Assembly (NCBI GenBank): GCA_963693085.1
Contig: OY856409.1
Coordinates: forward strand, 1,169,595,749-1,169,659,748
Reading direction: 5' to 3'
Source of the DNA: Alisma plantago-aquatica
Taxonomy: Eukaryota; Streptophyta; Magnoliopsida; Alismatales; Alismataceae
Length of the DNA: 64,000 bases
Shown in pieces: positions 46,563 to 59,009 of the stretch. The stretch's first letter is position 1. Each line of letters opens with the position of its first letter. The notes beneath the pieces are model-generated. The model did not search any database, had not been told where the DNA came from, and was given only the letters and a program-made list of their open reading frames with translations. The position numbers and the translations under genes are program-made.

Positions 46563-49500
46563 CATGTGTACAATTTTGTAGGACCATGTGTACAGTCTTA
46601 TACACGCGTGTCAGTCTTATAGGATCATGTGTACAGACTTGTAGGGACCATTTGTATAGTCTTGTACACATACGTGTACAGTATTGTGACACATGTGTAC
46701 AGTCTTGTTACACATGTGTACGGTCTTGTAATACCATGTGCATAGTCTTGTAATACCGTGTGTACTGTCTTGTACACATGTGTACAATCTTATAGGACCT
46801 TGTGTATAGTCTTGTACACATGTGTACAGTCTTGTGACACATGTGTATAGTCTTGTAGGACCATGTGTACAATCTTGTACACATGTGTACAGTCTTGTAG
46901 GACCATGTGTACAGTCTTGTAAGACCACATGTACAGTCTTGTACACATGTGCATAGTCTTGTAGGACCATGTGTACAGTCTTGTAGGACCATGTGTATAG
47001 TCTTGTTGGACCATGTGTACATCTTGTACACGTGTGTAGAGTCTTGAGACATAATGTATACATTTTTTTTGATACATGTGTACAGTTTTGTAGGACCATG
47101 TATACAACCTTATACACATGTGTCAGTCTTGTAGGATCATGTGTATAGTATTGTCGGACCATGTGTACAGTCTTGTGACAGATGTGTACAGTCTTGTAAT
47201 ACCATGTGTACAGTCTTGTATGCATGTGTACCATCTTGTGACACATGTGTACAGTCTTGTAATACCATGTGTATAGTTTTGTATGAATGTGTACATTCTT
47301 GTAAAACCATATATACAGTCTTGTGACACGTGTGTACAGTCTTGTGACACATGTGTACAGACTTGTAATAACATGTGTATAGTCTTGTAATACCATGTGT
47401 ATTGTCTTGTACACATGTGTACAATCTTGTAGGACAATGTGTATAGTCTTGTACACATGTGTACAGTCTTGTAACACATGTGTACAATCTTGTAGGACCA
47501 TATGTACAGTTTGTACACATGTGTACAGTCTTGTAGGACCATATGTACAGTCTTATCATATGTATAGTCTTGTCGGACCATGTGTACAGTCTTGTGGCAT
47601 ATGTGTACAGTCTTGTAACACCATGTGTACAGACTTGTATGCATGTGTACCATCTTATAACACATGCGTACAGTCTTGTAATACCATGTGTATAGTTTTT
47701 TATGAATGTGTACATTCTTGTAAAACCATATATACAGTCTTGTGACACGTGTGTACAGTCTTGTGACACATGTGTACATACTTGTAATAACATGTATACA
47801 GTCATGTAATACCATGTGTATTGTCTTGTACACATGTGTACAGTCTTGTAGGACCATGTGTATAGTCTTGTACACATGTGTACAGTCTTGTGATACATGT
47901 GTACAGTCTTGTAGGACCATATGTACAGTCTTGTACATATGTTTACAGTCTTGTACACATGTGTACGGTCATGTAGTACCATGTGTACAGTCTTGTAAGA
48001 CCATGTGTACAGTCTTGTAGGACCATGTGTACAGTCTTGTATACATGTGTGCGGTCTTGTAGGACCACGTGGACAGTCTTGTACATATTTGTATAGTCTT
48101 GTAAGACCATGTGTACAGTCTTGTACACCTATGTGTATAGTCTTGTACACTTATGTGTATAGTCTTGTGACACATGTGTACAGTCTTGTAAAACCATGTG
48201 TACAATCATGTACACATGTGTACAGTCTTGTAAGACCATGTGTACAATCTTGTAGGACCATGTGTATAGTCTTGTACACATGTGTACAATATTGTAGGAC
48301 CATGTGTACAATCTTGTGAGACATGTATAGCCTTGTAGGACCATGTACACAGTCTTGCACACATGTGTACAGTCTTGTAGGACCATGTGTACAGTCTTGT
48401 ACATATGTGTATAGTCTTGTGACACATCTGTACACATATGTGTACAGTCTTGAGACACATGTGTACAGTCTTGCACACATATGTGTACAACCTTGTGACA
48501 CATGTGTACATTCTTGTATACATGTGTACAATATTGTAGGACCAGGTGTACAATCTTCTACACATGTTTACAGTCTTGCTGGACCATGTGTACAGTCTTG
48601 TACACATGTGTACAATATTGTAGGACCATGTGTACAGTCTTGTAGGACCACGTGTACAATCTTGTACATATGTGTATAGTCTTATAATACCATGTGTACA
48701 ATCTTGTACACATGCATACATTCTTGTAGGACCATGTGTACAGTCTTGTACAAATGTGTACAGTCTTGTAATACCATGTGTACAGTCTTGTACACATGTG
48801 CACAATCTTATATATATGTGTACAATCTTGTAATACCATGTGTACAGTCTTGTAATACCATGTGTACAGTCTTATAGGACCATGTATAGAGTCTTGTACA
48901 TATGTGTACAATCTTGTAATACCATGTGTACAGTCTTGTAGGACCATGTGTAGAGTCTTGTACATATGTGTACAATCTTGTAATACCATGTGTACAGTCT
49001 TGTACATATGTGAATAGACTTGTAATACCATGTGTATAGTCTTGTACAAATGTGTGCAGTCTGGTACATATGTGTACATTCTTGTAATACCATGTGTACA
49101 GTCTTGTACACATGTGTACAATCTTGTAGGACCATGTGTACAGTCTTGTACCCATGTGCAAAGTCTTTTAGGACCATGTGTATAGTCTTGTACACATGTG
49201 TACAGTCTTGTAGGACCATGTGTACAGTCTTGTACATATGTTTATAGTCTTGCAAGACCATGTGTACAGTCTTGTAAGACAATTTGTACAGTCTTGTGAC
49301 ACATGTGTACAGTCTTGTAAAACCATGCGTATAGTGTTGTACTCATGTGTATAGTCTTGTAAAACCATGTGTACAGTCTTGTAGGACCATGTGTATAATA
49401 TTGTAGGATCATGTGTACAGTCTTGTGACACATGTGTATAGTCTTGTAGGACCATGTGTACAGTCTTTGTACACATGTGTACAATATTTTAGGACCATGT

Positions 49501-52500
49501 GTATAGTCTTGTGACACGTGTGTACAGTCTTGTACACATTAGTGTACAGTCTTGTACACATATCTGTACAGTCTTGAGACACGTGTACAATCTTGTACAC
49601 ATATGTGTACAGTCTTGTGACACATATGTGTACAGTCTTGTGACACATGTGTACAGTCTTGTATGCACATGTGTACAATCTTGTGACACGTGTACAGTCT
49701 TGTACACATATGTGTACAATATTCTAACACATGTATACAGTCTTGTACACATGTGTACAATATTGTAGGACCATGTGTACAGTCTTGTACACATGTTTAC
49801 GATCTTGCTGGACCATGTGTACTGTCTCGTGACACATGCGTACAATATTGTAGGACCATGTGTACAGTCTCGTGACACATGTGTACAGTCTTGTACACAT
49901 GTGTACAGTCTGGTACATATGTGTATAGTCTTGTAATACCTTGTGTACAGTCTTGTACACATGTGTACATTCTTATAGGACCATGTGTACAGTCTTGTAC
50001 ATATGTGTACAATCTTGTAATACAAGGTGTATATTCTTGTACATATGTGTACAATCTTGTAATACCATGTGTACAGTCTTGTACACATGTGTACAGTCTT
50101 GTAATACCATGTGTACAGTCTTGTACAAATGTGTACAATCTTATAATACCATGTGTACAGTCTTGTACATATGTGTATAGTCTTGTAATGCCATGTGTAC
50201 AGTCTTGTACGTATGTGTACAGTCTTATAATACCATTTGTAGAGTCTTGTACACATGTGTATAGTCTTGTACATATGTGTACAATCTTGTAATACCATGT
50301 TTACAGTCTTGTACATATGTGTATAGTCTTGTAATACCATGTGTACAGTGTTGTACACATGTGTACAGTCTTGTACATATGTGTAGAGTCTTGTAATACC
50401 ATGTGCACAGTCTTGTAGGACCATGTGTACAGTCTTGTAATACCTTGTGTACAGTCTTGTAGGACCATATGTACAGTCTTGTAGGACTATGTCTATAGTC
50501 TTGTACATATGTGTATAGTCTTGCAAGACCATGTGTACATGCTTGTACACCTATGTGTACAGTCTTGTGACACATGTGTACAATGTTGTAAAACCATGTG
50601 TACAGTCATGTACACACGTGTACAGTCTTGTAGGACCATGTGTATAGTCTTGTAGGACCATGTGTACAATCTTGTACATATGTGTACAGTCTTGTGAAAC
50701 ATGTGTATAGTTTTGTACACATATTTGTACAGTCTTGTGCACATGTGTACAATATTCTAAGACTATGTGTACAGTCTTGTGACACATGTGTACAGTCTTG
50801 TAGGAGCATGTGTACAATCTTATACACATGTGTACAGTCTAATAGGACCATGTGTACATTCTTATACATATGTGTATAATCTTACAATACCATGTGTAAA
50901 ATCTTGTACACATATTTGTATAGTCTTGTGACACGTGTACAATATTGTACTACTATGTGTACTGTCTTGTACACATGGGTACAATCCTGGAGGACTATGT
51001 GAACAGTCTTGTGACACATGTGTATAGTCTTGTAAGACTGTGTGTACAGTCTTATACACATGAGTACAGTCTTTTAGGACCATGTGTACAATCTTGTACA
51101 TATGTGTACAATCTTGTAATACCATGTGTACAATCTTGTACACATGTGTAAAGTCTTGTAGTACCATGTGTACTGTCTTGTATACATGTATACAGTCTTA
51201 TAGGACCATGTGTACAGTCTTGTATATATGTGTATAGTGTTGCAAGACTACGTGTATAGTCTTGTACACATATGTGTACAGTCTTGTGACACATGTGTAC
51301 AATCTTGTACATATGTGTACAATCTTGTAATACCGTGTGTACAGTCTCGTAATACCATATGTACAATCTTGTAATACCATGTGTATAGTCTTGTAGACAT
51401 GTGTACAGTCTTGTATGACCAAGTGTACAATCTTGTACATATGTGTATAGTCTTGTAATATCATGTGTACAATCTTATACATATGTGTATAGTCTTGTAA
51501 TACCATTGTATAGTATTGTACACATGTGTACAGTCTTGTAGGACCATGTGTATAGTTTTGTACATATGTATACAGTCTTGTAATACCATGTATACATTCT
51601 TATACACATGTGTACAATCTTGTACATATGTGTACAATCTTGTAATCCCATGTGTACAGTCTTGTAATACCATGTGTACAGTCTTATACACATGTGTAAA
51701 GTCTTGTACATATGTGTACAGTCTTGTAATACCATGTGTACAGTCTTGTACAGATGTGCACAGTCTTTTAGGACCATGTGTACAGTCTTGGACATTTGTG
51801 TACAATCTTGTAATACCATGTGTACAGTCTTGTACACATGTGGACAGTATTGTAGGACCATGTGTACAATCTTGTACACATGTGTATAGTCTTGTAGGAC
51901 CATGTGTACAGTCTTGTACATATGTGTATAGTCTTGCAAGACCATGTGTACAATCTTCTACACCTATGTGTACAGTCTTGTGACACATGTGTACAGTCTT
52001 GTAAAACCATGTGTATAGTCTTGTACACATGTACAATCCTGTACACATGTGTATAGTCTTATAGGACCATGTGTACAGTCTTGTACACATGCGTACAGTC
52101 TTGTACATATGTGTACAATCTTGTGACACATGTACAATCTTGTAGGACTACGTGTACAGTCTTGTAGGACCTTGTGTATTGTCTTGTAGATATGTGTACA
52201 TTCTTGTACACATGTGTACAATCTTGTAGTACCATGTGTATAGTCTTGTACACATGTGTACAAGATTGTAGGGCCATTTTTATAGTCTTGTACACATTGT
52301 ACAGTCTTGTAGGACCATATGTACAATCTTGTACATATGTGTATAGTTTTGCAAGACCACGTGTACAGTCTTGTACACATATGTGTATAGTCTTGTGACA
52401 CATGTGTACAATCTTGTACATATTTGTACAGTCTTGTAATACCATGTGTACAGTCTTGTACATGTATGTGTACAGTCTTGTGACACATGTGTATAGTCTT

Positions 52501-52642
52501 GTACATATGTGTACAATCTTGTAATACCATGTGTATAGTCTTGTATTACCATGTGTACTGTCTTGTACACATGTGTACAGTCTTGTAGGACCATGTGTAT
52601 AGTCTAGTACACGTGTACAGTCTTGTGACACATGTGTATAGT
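46563..52642. repeat. minisatellite, 20-22-bp units on a TGTACAGTCTTG core
   Basis: About 6.1 kb, roughly 280 units by length. Every unit has a GTGTACAGTCTTGT-type core. The linker to the next core is one of a few alternatives: AGGACCAT (22-bp unit), AATACCAT (22), GACACAT (21), ACACAT (20) or ACACATAT/ACATAT. The ACACAT linker creates a 16-bp perfect palindrome TGTACACATGTGTACA. Composition shifts along the array: AGGACC and GACAC linkers dominate to about 48600, AATACC and ACATAT later. Long ORFs on both strands (up to 353 codons) arise because the unit lacks stops; they are not genes. Confidence 0.95.
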
Positions 52643-54280
52643 TGTTACAACCCCAATTTAGCATGTGTTTTCATAATTGAAATATAATAATTTTGTGAAT
52701 TTGGACTTAATTGAAAAGGTTGTACGCTTTGCTTCAAAGAAGGGATTTCTTTGCAAATCTCCCTTATATCAGGAATTTTGTGGTTCCTATTATTATATTA
52801 ATCCAATAATGGATATAAAAGCGAAGAAAAGTCCAAATAATAGGAAAAGATATAAGATAATGCATATTAAGCAAAGTATTTATGAGAAATACTTGGAAAT
52901 ATCTAGAAAGTGGCATTAATGGCCACAATTGAGTAAAATTCATTTACATATGATTTCTAACAAAATAAATATGAAAAGAGGAAAAAGGAGATGAAAGATA
53001 ATTAGAAATCCTTGCAAAAGAATATTTTAATAAAGAAATAAGTAAGATAATGAAAAATGAAGAATGTGGATGCATCTAGAAGGATAATAAGTATCCTTAA
53101 AAAGGAATTTCATAATATTAGAGTTTCTTGGGGTCCAAGGAGCCCCAATGGAGAAAAAGAAAGAGAAAATACAAATAATACAAAATAAGATGATAATGTG
53201 ATACATAATTAATGAATTTTATGGTATTGTTAAAAAGAGGTATTTTCTACTAAAAGAAAGTATAATTTCGTGCCAATGGATAAAAAGTCAAGCATAAAGA
53301 GAATAAGAGAGAGGATTTTCGAATTCCTAAATATACAAAGTATTAAGAAGATAATTAGGAGAGAGAAGATTGCTTCTCAATGAAGGAATAGGTTTCCTAT
53401 TGGGAAAGGGCTTTATTTCTTCATGGGCAAGCATGCTGGGGCATGGCTACCCTCCCCTATATAAGGGTAGAGCCCATGGCTAAGCCCAAGGAGAGTTCCA
53501 CGCATCTCTCTCTCTCTTCTCCTTCTTATTTGTTCAAACCCTATCCAAGAGGAGTAAAGTTATCCCTAGAGCAATGGGAGCGATGGAGTCATCATGAGGG
53601 AGGTCCAAGGTTCCCTCAACGACCTGGGGATGAGTGACAATCATCTCCGCACCTCTCGTCCTCGCGCAGCAGCCGCAACATGGCTGCAAGGGTCAGCCGC
53701 ATGAGCAGGCTGGCGAGCTCGACTCCGACCACCCTGGCTGCACCTGGGGGCCTCCTCAAGTGCGGCAGAGGCAATGGGGCCTTTGCGGGTGCCGGGGATC
53801 CAAGGATGGAGGGAGGAAACCCTCCCCCGAGCCGCTGCAGTAGGCAGCGCCAGGGTTGCACGAGATTGAAGACGACCAATCGGCTTTGGACTGTTTTGCC
53901 CATCTACGGGTTGAAGAACCAATAACTTTCGTGAGGGCAGAATCGTAAATCAGTTATGTTTTAATCGGGCTATGTTGCATGGAAGAGATGACGTGGCGGC
54001 CTCCCATTGGCCCAAGTAAGTAAATCTTGTGAAATTCATATCTTCTTATTAGTAGCTTGGATCGATACATGTAATTATCAATTTTGCTTAGAAAAAAGTG
54101 AGGAATCCATTCAAAATAGATTTAGAAGCAAATTCCTCTTGCAATTCGAAAAGTAGTGGAAGTTATCAACTTTAATGCATTAATGATTAAGAAACCCTAA
54201 TTTGAGATGATCAATGTATTGAGAAGGGTTTTATGGATGATTAAAGTTGATATTAACATGTTAATTATAAAAAGACACAT
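52643..54280 (+). other. promoter-like segment, possible partial LTR: AT-rich upstream, TATA box, GC-rich leader, splice donor
   Basis: It begins TGTTACAACCCC right at the satellite end, which looks like the start of a gypsy LTR (B starts TGTAACATCC). AT-rich to 53440, then a TATA box, a CT-rich start region (about 53505-53530), a GC-rich block (53560-53940) and CCCAA/GTAAGTAA at 54015, a strong donor. Element D then starts at 54281. Short ORFs in the GC block overlap on both strands and are not convincing. It may be a plus-strand LTR truncated by D, or the first exon of a gene. Confidence 0.35.
53457..53466 (+). promoter_or_regulatory. candidate TATA box
   Basis: CTATATAAGG, preceded by CCTACCCTCCCC-like sequence and followed about 45 bp later by a TCTCTCTCTCTTCTCC tract typical of plant 5' leaders. 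Confidence 0.5.
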
Positions 54281-55869
54281 TGACACGAATTTACCATGCG
54301 TAGAACGCAAGTGCACACGTCAGAGTAATATAGGCCTTTGTGAGGCCCAAGTCAAACTCAGCGAAATGTAATTATTGGTAGACTACTACTAACTACTTGC
54401 AATCAGCTAGACTGATTAAAATGATTTGAGAGTTGATTGAAAAGAAAAGAAAAATAAAAGAAAACAGAGCAATCGATTAAATGTTTGGTTTAATCAATTC
54501 AAATGGGAATATTTAGGATTGCAGTTTCACCACAAGTTCTTGTTGTATAAATTCTTGCACAATTATCCTAATTCGTCTCTCATTCCTGGTAGTGGCATGT
54601 ATTTAGAATTGCTCACTTTCGTGATACAACTCACTACCTAAATCTAGGTCGGTTCCATAGTAGTAGTAACCTATACCCTAAACTAGGTGCATGAAGACCA
54701 TACTCTGGGTTTCCACCATTAACTGTACATCACCTTGTTCAAAGGATTTATTAATAATGTGAATTTTGTCTCTTTTCAACTGTTAATTCTTCTTTCAAAG
54801 TAATTAAAGGTATTAGATTATCATTAGGGTAATCAATCATAATGATATAATGGAGAAAATGAAATCATACCACGGATTTAAGAGACAAATTATGAAATTC
54901 TATGGTAAAAATGTCATACAACAATCACCCGGGCTACTCCCGGTCCTAAAGATAAAGGGGATTAGCCCCACATGTTCATCTCAATGAAAGACATGATGAG
55001 GGAAAGGGAAAACATGGGGAAAACGTGAATAGAAGTGATGTAACCCCTGAACGGAAGAGATCCGAGCGTTCCTCGATGTAGAATGAGTGATCTACAACCT
55101 TTCGGTAGTGGGAAACTCCTTCTGCAACCCTCGGAATGATCGGGGCGTGGCTCTGGGCTCCTTTCTTCTCTCCTCTCCTCCTTGAGACTTGTGCAATGAC
55201 TAATGACGTGATAGCTTGCTTAGGGCTGCCTTAATTAGGTATATGCACCACTTTAGATCACCAAAAGATCACCACCGTCCGATTAGAAATGATCTGTAAC
55301 AAAACCTGATCTGACGGCGTCGATACCATCGACTCAGGTCGATGGTATCGACCCGTCATAATATCGACGATTCTTCTTTTTCTGACATTTTGTGCTGATG
55401 CAGACTCGATACCATCGACTTTAGTGTCGATGGTATCAACACCTTTAGGCGTCACTTTTATCACCAATCCGATGCTGAAGCTGGGCGGAGTCGATAGTAT
55501 CGACCAGTTGACTGCTGGCTCACTGTAGGTATCTCGCTACCATCGACTTTAGTGTCGATGGTATCGATTCATCTTGGTTCCTTGCGGCTGTCTCACTGTG
55601 GCCAAGTCGATACTATCGACAACTGTCAATGGTATCGACAACTACATATATTCATTTTTCCTGAAAATCCAAGATAAATTTGAATCAGCCTTGCTAAAAC
55701 ACATCAATATAATCATTTATAACCAGAAAGATGAAATATAGTAGATTTGATGCAAACTAATATTATAGACTAAAGTGAGTGAATCATGAGATACTAACCA
55801 CAAATGTGACTTATAAACACATAAAACGCATGTAAAACTAGTCTATAAAAGTGACTCAAAATCCTCACA
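54281..55869 (-). repeat. element D 3' LTR (1,589 bp)
   Basis: It starts TGACACGAATTTACC and ends CCTCACA; in element sense TGTGAGG...CGTGTCA. It matches 62492-64000 closely. A hairpin array lies at 55314-55645. Confidence 0.9.
55314..55645. repeat. hairpin array in D 3' LTR (GATACCATCGAC type)
   Basis: Paired words TCGATACCATCGAC and GTCGATGGTATCGA separated by 4-10 bp at 55317-55352, 55406-55440, 55540-55568 and 55606-55642, with lone CGATAGTATCGACC copies between. Confidence 0.85.
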
Positions 55870-55884
55870 TCAAACTCCCCTAAG
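55870..55884 (-). promoter_or_regulatory. polypurine tract of element D
   Basis: The minus strand reads CTTAGGGGAGTTTGA immediately before the TGTGAGG start of the 3' LTR. Confidence 0.85.
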
Positions 55885-57405
55885 CTTAAACATTGCTCGT
55901 CTTGGAGCAACATGACTATAGAATAAAATTGCAAGGGTCAACTAAAGAACATACTATCACAATAGACATTACCATATGATTCCCATCAGACATTCACATA
56001 TCGACCCTCACTAGCCACAGAATGGTAACTACCCTACAGGTGACAATGATCATCCATAATAGATATCCACTCCAAGATTGGTGAACACTATCAAATAAGG
56101 CATTTCATATAATAAAATCTTCCGGTTCAGGCTTAGTGCATCTTGTGATCTCCTATCTACATTGCTCATAACCTAACTACCATCTACACGGAAGCAGATC
56201 TCCTGAAATACAAAAGGGAGGAGATAATCACGGGTGGCCTACCAATTTGAGCAACGGGTGGATGGGATAGGCAGTTTATGTAAGAAAAAGTAACACAATA
56301 CAGTTTGACATGCAACGGTACAAAAATGACCTAATGATGCTCAGGCATATGAAAATGACCTAATGCTTACATTTTAGGTGGAATGATGCATGCACTATCA
56401 TTCCATCCCAATGAGAGACAGAATATCTACAAAACTACACATGTGCTTGTTCTTCTTATTATGCATGTGAATAAGTTCCTTCCTCCTTCTGATCTTCACT
56501 TACTTATTATTTTTTTTTCTCTTTTTTCTTTTCTTTTCAGCCCTTATTTTGCTTAATGAACTAAGATGAAATTTTTTTCATCTTTGTCTTGGGCTTATTC
56601 TCATCACTATATATTTTTTTCATTGTATTTTATTTTTCAGAGAAAATGAAACAAGTTCCTTATTTTCAGAAGAAGCAAGGCACATCATGTAAAAAATGAT
56701 TAAAATTATGAAAAATGCAACTAAAATGACATTAACATGCATTTTAAAATTTGTGCATGCATGACTATAATGCAACATTTTTTTTCATATATGCAACAAA
56801 TGTAAAAAATAACTACAATGCAATCCTATCTACATGATATGCAATCAAGAGATGACAAACTGTAAAGTGCTCCCAATTCTTATGGTGGAGTGTAAATGAG
56901 ATGAGGTGGATAGATTACAAGATTAATTGACAGAACCATTGTAAGATATTATATGTCCCTCCTTACTGACGTGTAAAATCAAGGGGTTTCTCTCTCTTAT
57001 TTCAGATTAAAGTCTCATTACCATTTGGTCAGTTTAGGCTCAACATCCAATTCTGTCCACTTTTCTTGAATCATAGGCATGTACAGTTGTGGTCTTATGT
57101 TTTAAAGTTGACAAACTCAATTATTTTCATAAGTTAAGTGCCCAAGTTCAAACAAAGCAAGCTTGCAATTACATAAAATTTTTTCAAATTTACCCATAAC
57201 TCCCATGTGAAAAACATAGAGATGAAAAATTACATTAGACATCCACGGATACACTAGATAGCATGTGGATCCTAAAAGCTAAGAAAATTGCAATAAAGGA
57301 TAAAACAACAGAAAATAAAAGATAGAAACTGTTCCATCTCCCCCCAAGCTTGAATTCGACTATGGCCTCATAGTCAAAAACAATCTCAGCAGGTGGAACA
57401 GTGAT
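55885..57405 (-). other. element D 3' non-coding region
   Basis: 1.5 kb AT-rich without ORFs. A T/TTC-rich low-complexity tract lies at about 56505-56640. Nothing else recognised. Confidence 0.6.
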
Positions 57406-59009
57406 ACCATTTAATGCTCAGGTGGCGGATACTGTGGGGTGCTGGGATCCCATGATGGATATTGCCCCTGGAAGTTTGGATCATATGGGGGCATGGGCGG
57501 AGGTTGAGGATATCCCCCAAAGAAATTTTGGCTCTAGTAGTGATCATAAAACAACTGTTGCTATTGCTCGATCCTCCCCAACCGGCCGTAGACATGTTGT
57601 TGATTGGCGAACAACTGACGTTCATTCTCAAAAATAGCTTGTTGATTAACATACAACCGATTCGTAGTATCCTGGATATCAGCAAATGACGCAGTGTGCT
57701 GTTGTTGCGTTTCCTGAATGCTCTGTAGCATGGTGTACATGCCCTGCATAGAATAAGCATCCTCTCCTTGTTGAGAGGGTTGTGGTGGTTGAGGCTGCGA
57801 GGATGATGATGCACCCAGGTAGAAGCGTGGCCGCTTCCTGGGTGCCACTCATGCCCGAAGAGGAGTGAAAGTCTCCTCTTCCTCCTCCTGCTCGTCACCG
57901 ACATCATTATCATTGCCGTTGTCATTGTCGTCCTCGTCTTATCCACTATCAGATTCATTGATGGAAATTATGGGCCATTTGAAATGCTGGGCCCCCTGGA
58001 TGTTGAAGACGAGATCTGGAAGGGCGCACTCTTGATATTCTTTGTTTACGTGGCAATGTGCATATACCACACCATCACAAAATGTCAACAAGTTAGACCG
58101 ATGCAAATGATGAAGGTTGATAGAGCTTTTACTTAGCAGGGGAGGCATTGAAGAAAGGTCTAGCCCGAGGTAGAGGGCTAAAGGAGTGATGAGTCCCCCA
58201 AAATGAATTGGGGCCCGCTGAGTACTTTTCTTCACTGCCATTACGCGCGTTAGGAAGAACGCGCCCCAGTTAAGCTTTCCTCGTGTTAGCAAATTTTACA
58301 GAAAGAAGAGGCCAGTCTCTTGAAATTTACTCAACAAAAGCTCTCCTCAAGCGAAGAAGGTAATACACAACATGCGGTGTAAGACCCGCACGAAGGGATG
58401 CTCAAAATCAGCCACCGCGGCATTATGATAGCTGATCGTTTTGCCTTGAGGAGCTGTCACCAGCTGGGTGAACATGACATCGTAATCAGCTCGGTTGTCT
58501 AGCCACTGATGCTATTCGGGGGAGTGCCACCAGTTGTAGATGGAGTTGAATTGCTATAGAGTAAGATTATAGTTTTTTTTGAAGAGCCGGAAAGACACTC
58601 GACCTTTGATCCATTCCCTGTTAGAGGCGTTGAGGTCGTTTGGGACAACACATATATCAAACGATGCCATAAACTCCACCACCAATTATTTATAAGTCGG
58701 CCACTCACCGAAAAAGAGGTGGACCTCCACATGATGGGTGCCCACGTTGTCGAGCCTGCTCGTGTTCCCCTCCTGGCCATGGAGGACATACATCAGGTTA
58801 TCCTCAAATCTGAGATCTCGGATCATTCATCTGTCGCAATATCGAGTCGGCTCGATAGTTCTTTTCATCAGCTCCTCGTAAACTTTCTTCACATATGTAG
58901 AAGGATGTGCAAGTCAGGGATGAGGGATGGAGCCTGGCGGGGGTAGAATAAACGTCTCAATCGCCATCGGTACAATGCTTGAAGATGATGCAACAATGTT
59001 CCTCCTCAT
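57406..59009 (-). pseudogene. Athila ORF1-like (env-position) reading frame, broken
   Basis: Read from ATG 59007-59009 (MRRNIVASSSS) downward: a segment with 'EVHLFFGEWP' (about 58700), 'REWIKGRVSFRLF' (about 58600), an 'IHFGGLITPLALYLGL' stretch (about 58180), a run of Asp/Glu/Asn (about 57870-57950), RKRPRFYLG (57840), a Gln-rich coiled segment with 'IQDTTNRLYVNQQAIF', and a Pro-rich tail (about 57420-57520). This order fits the ATHILA ORF1 family (third ORF, after pol in full elements). At least five stops interrupt it. The function of the family is unknown. Confidence 0.55.

Noticed and set aside
49489..50550. 353-codon minus-strand ORF in the satellite as a gene
   Set aside because: Overlapping long ORFs exist in other frames and on both strands of the same array; the openness comes from the stop-poor unit.
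46563..52642. CRISPR-like array (short repeats with variable spacers)
   Set aside because: Units are 20-22 bp with no unique spacers, the linkers come from a small recurring set, and the surrounding DNA is plant transposon sequence. It is a minisatellite.
53641..53925. Overlapping ORFs in the GC-rich block next to the candidate promoter as a gene
   Set aside because: Four ORFs overlap on both strands without any domain or clear start. Kept only as a possible leader exon.
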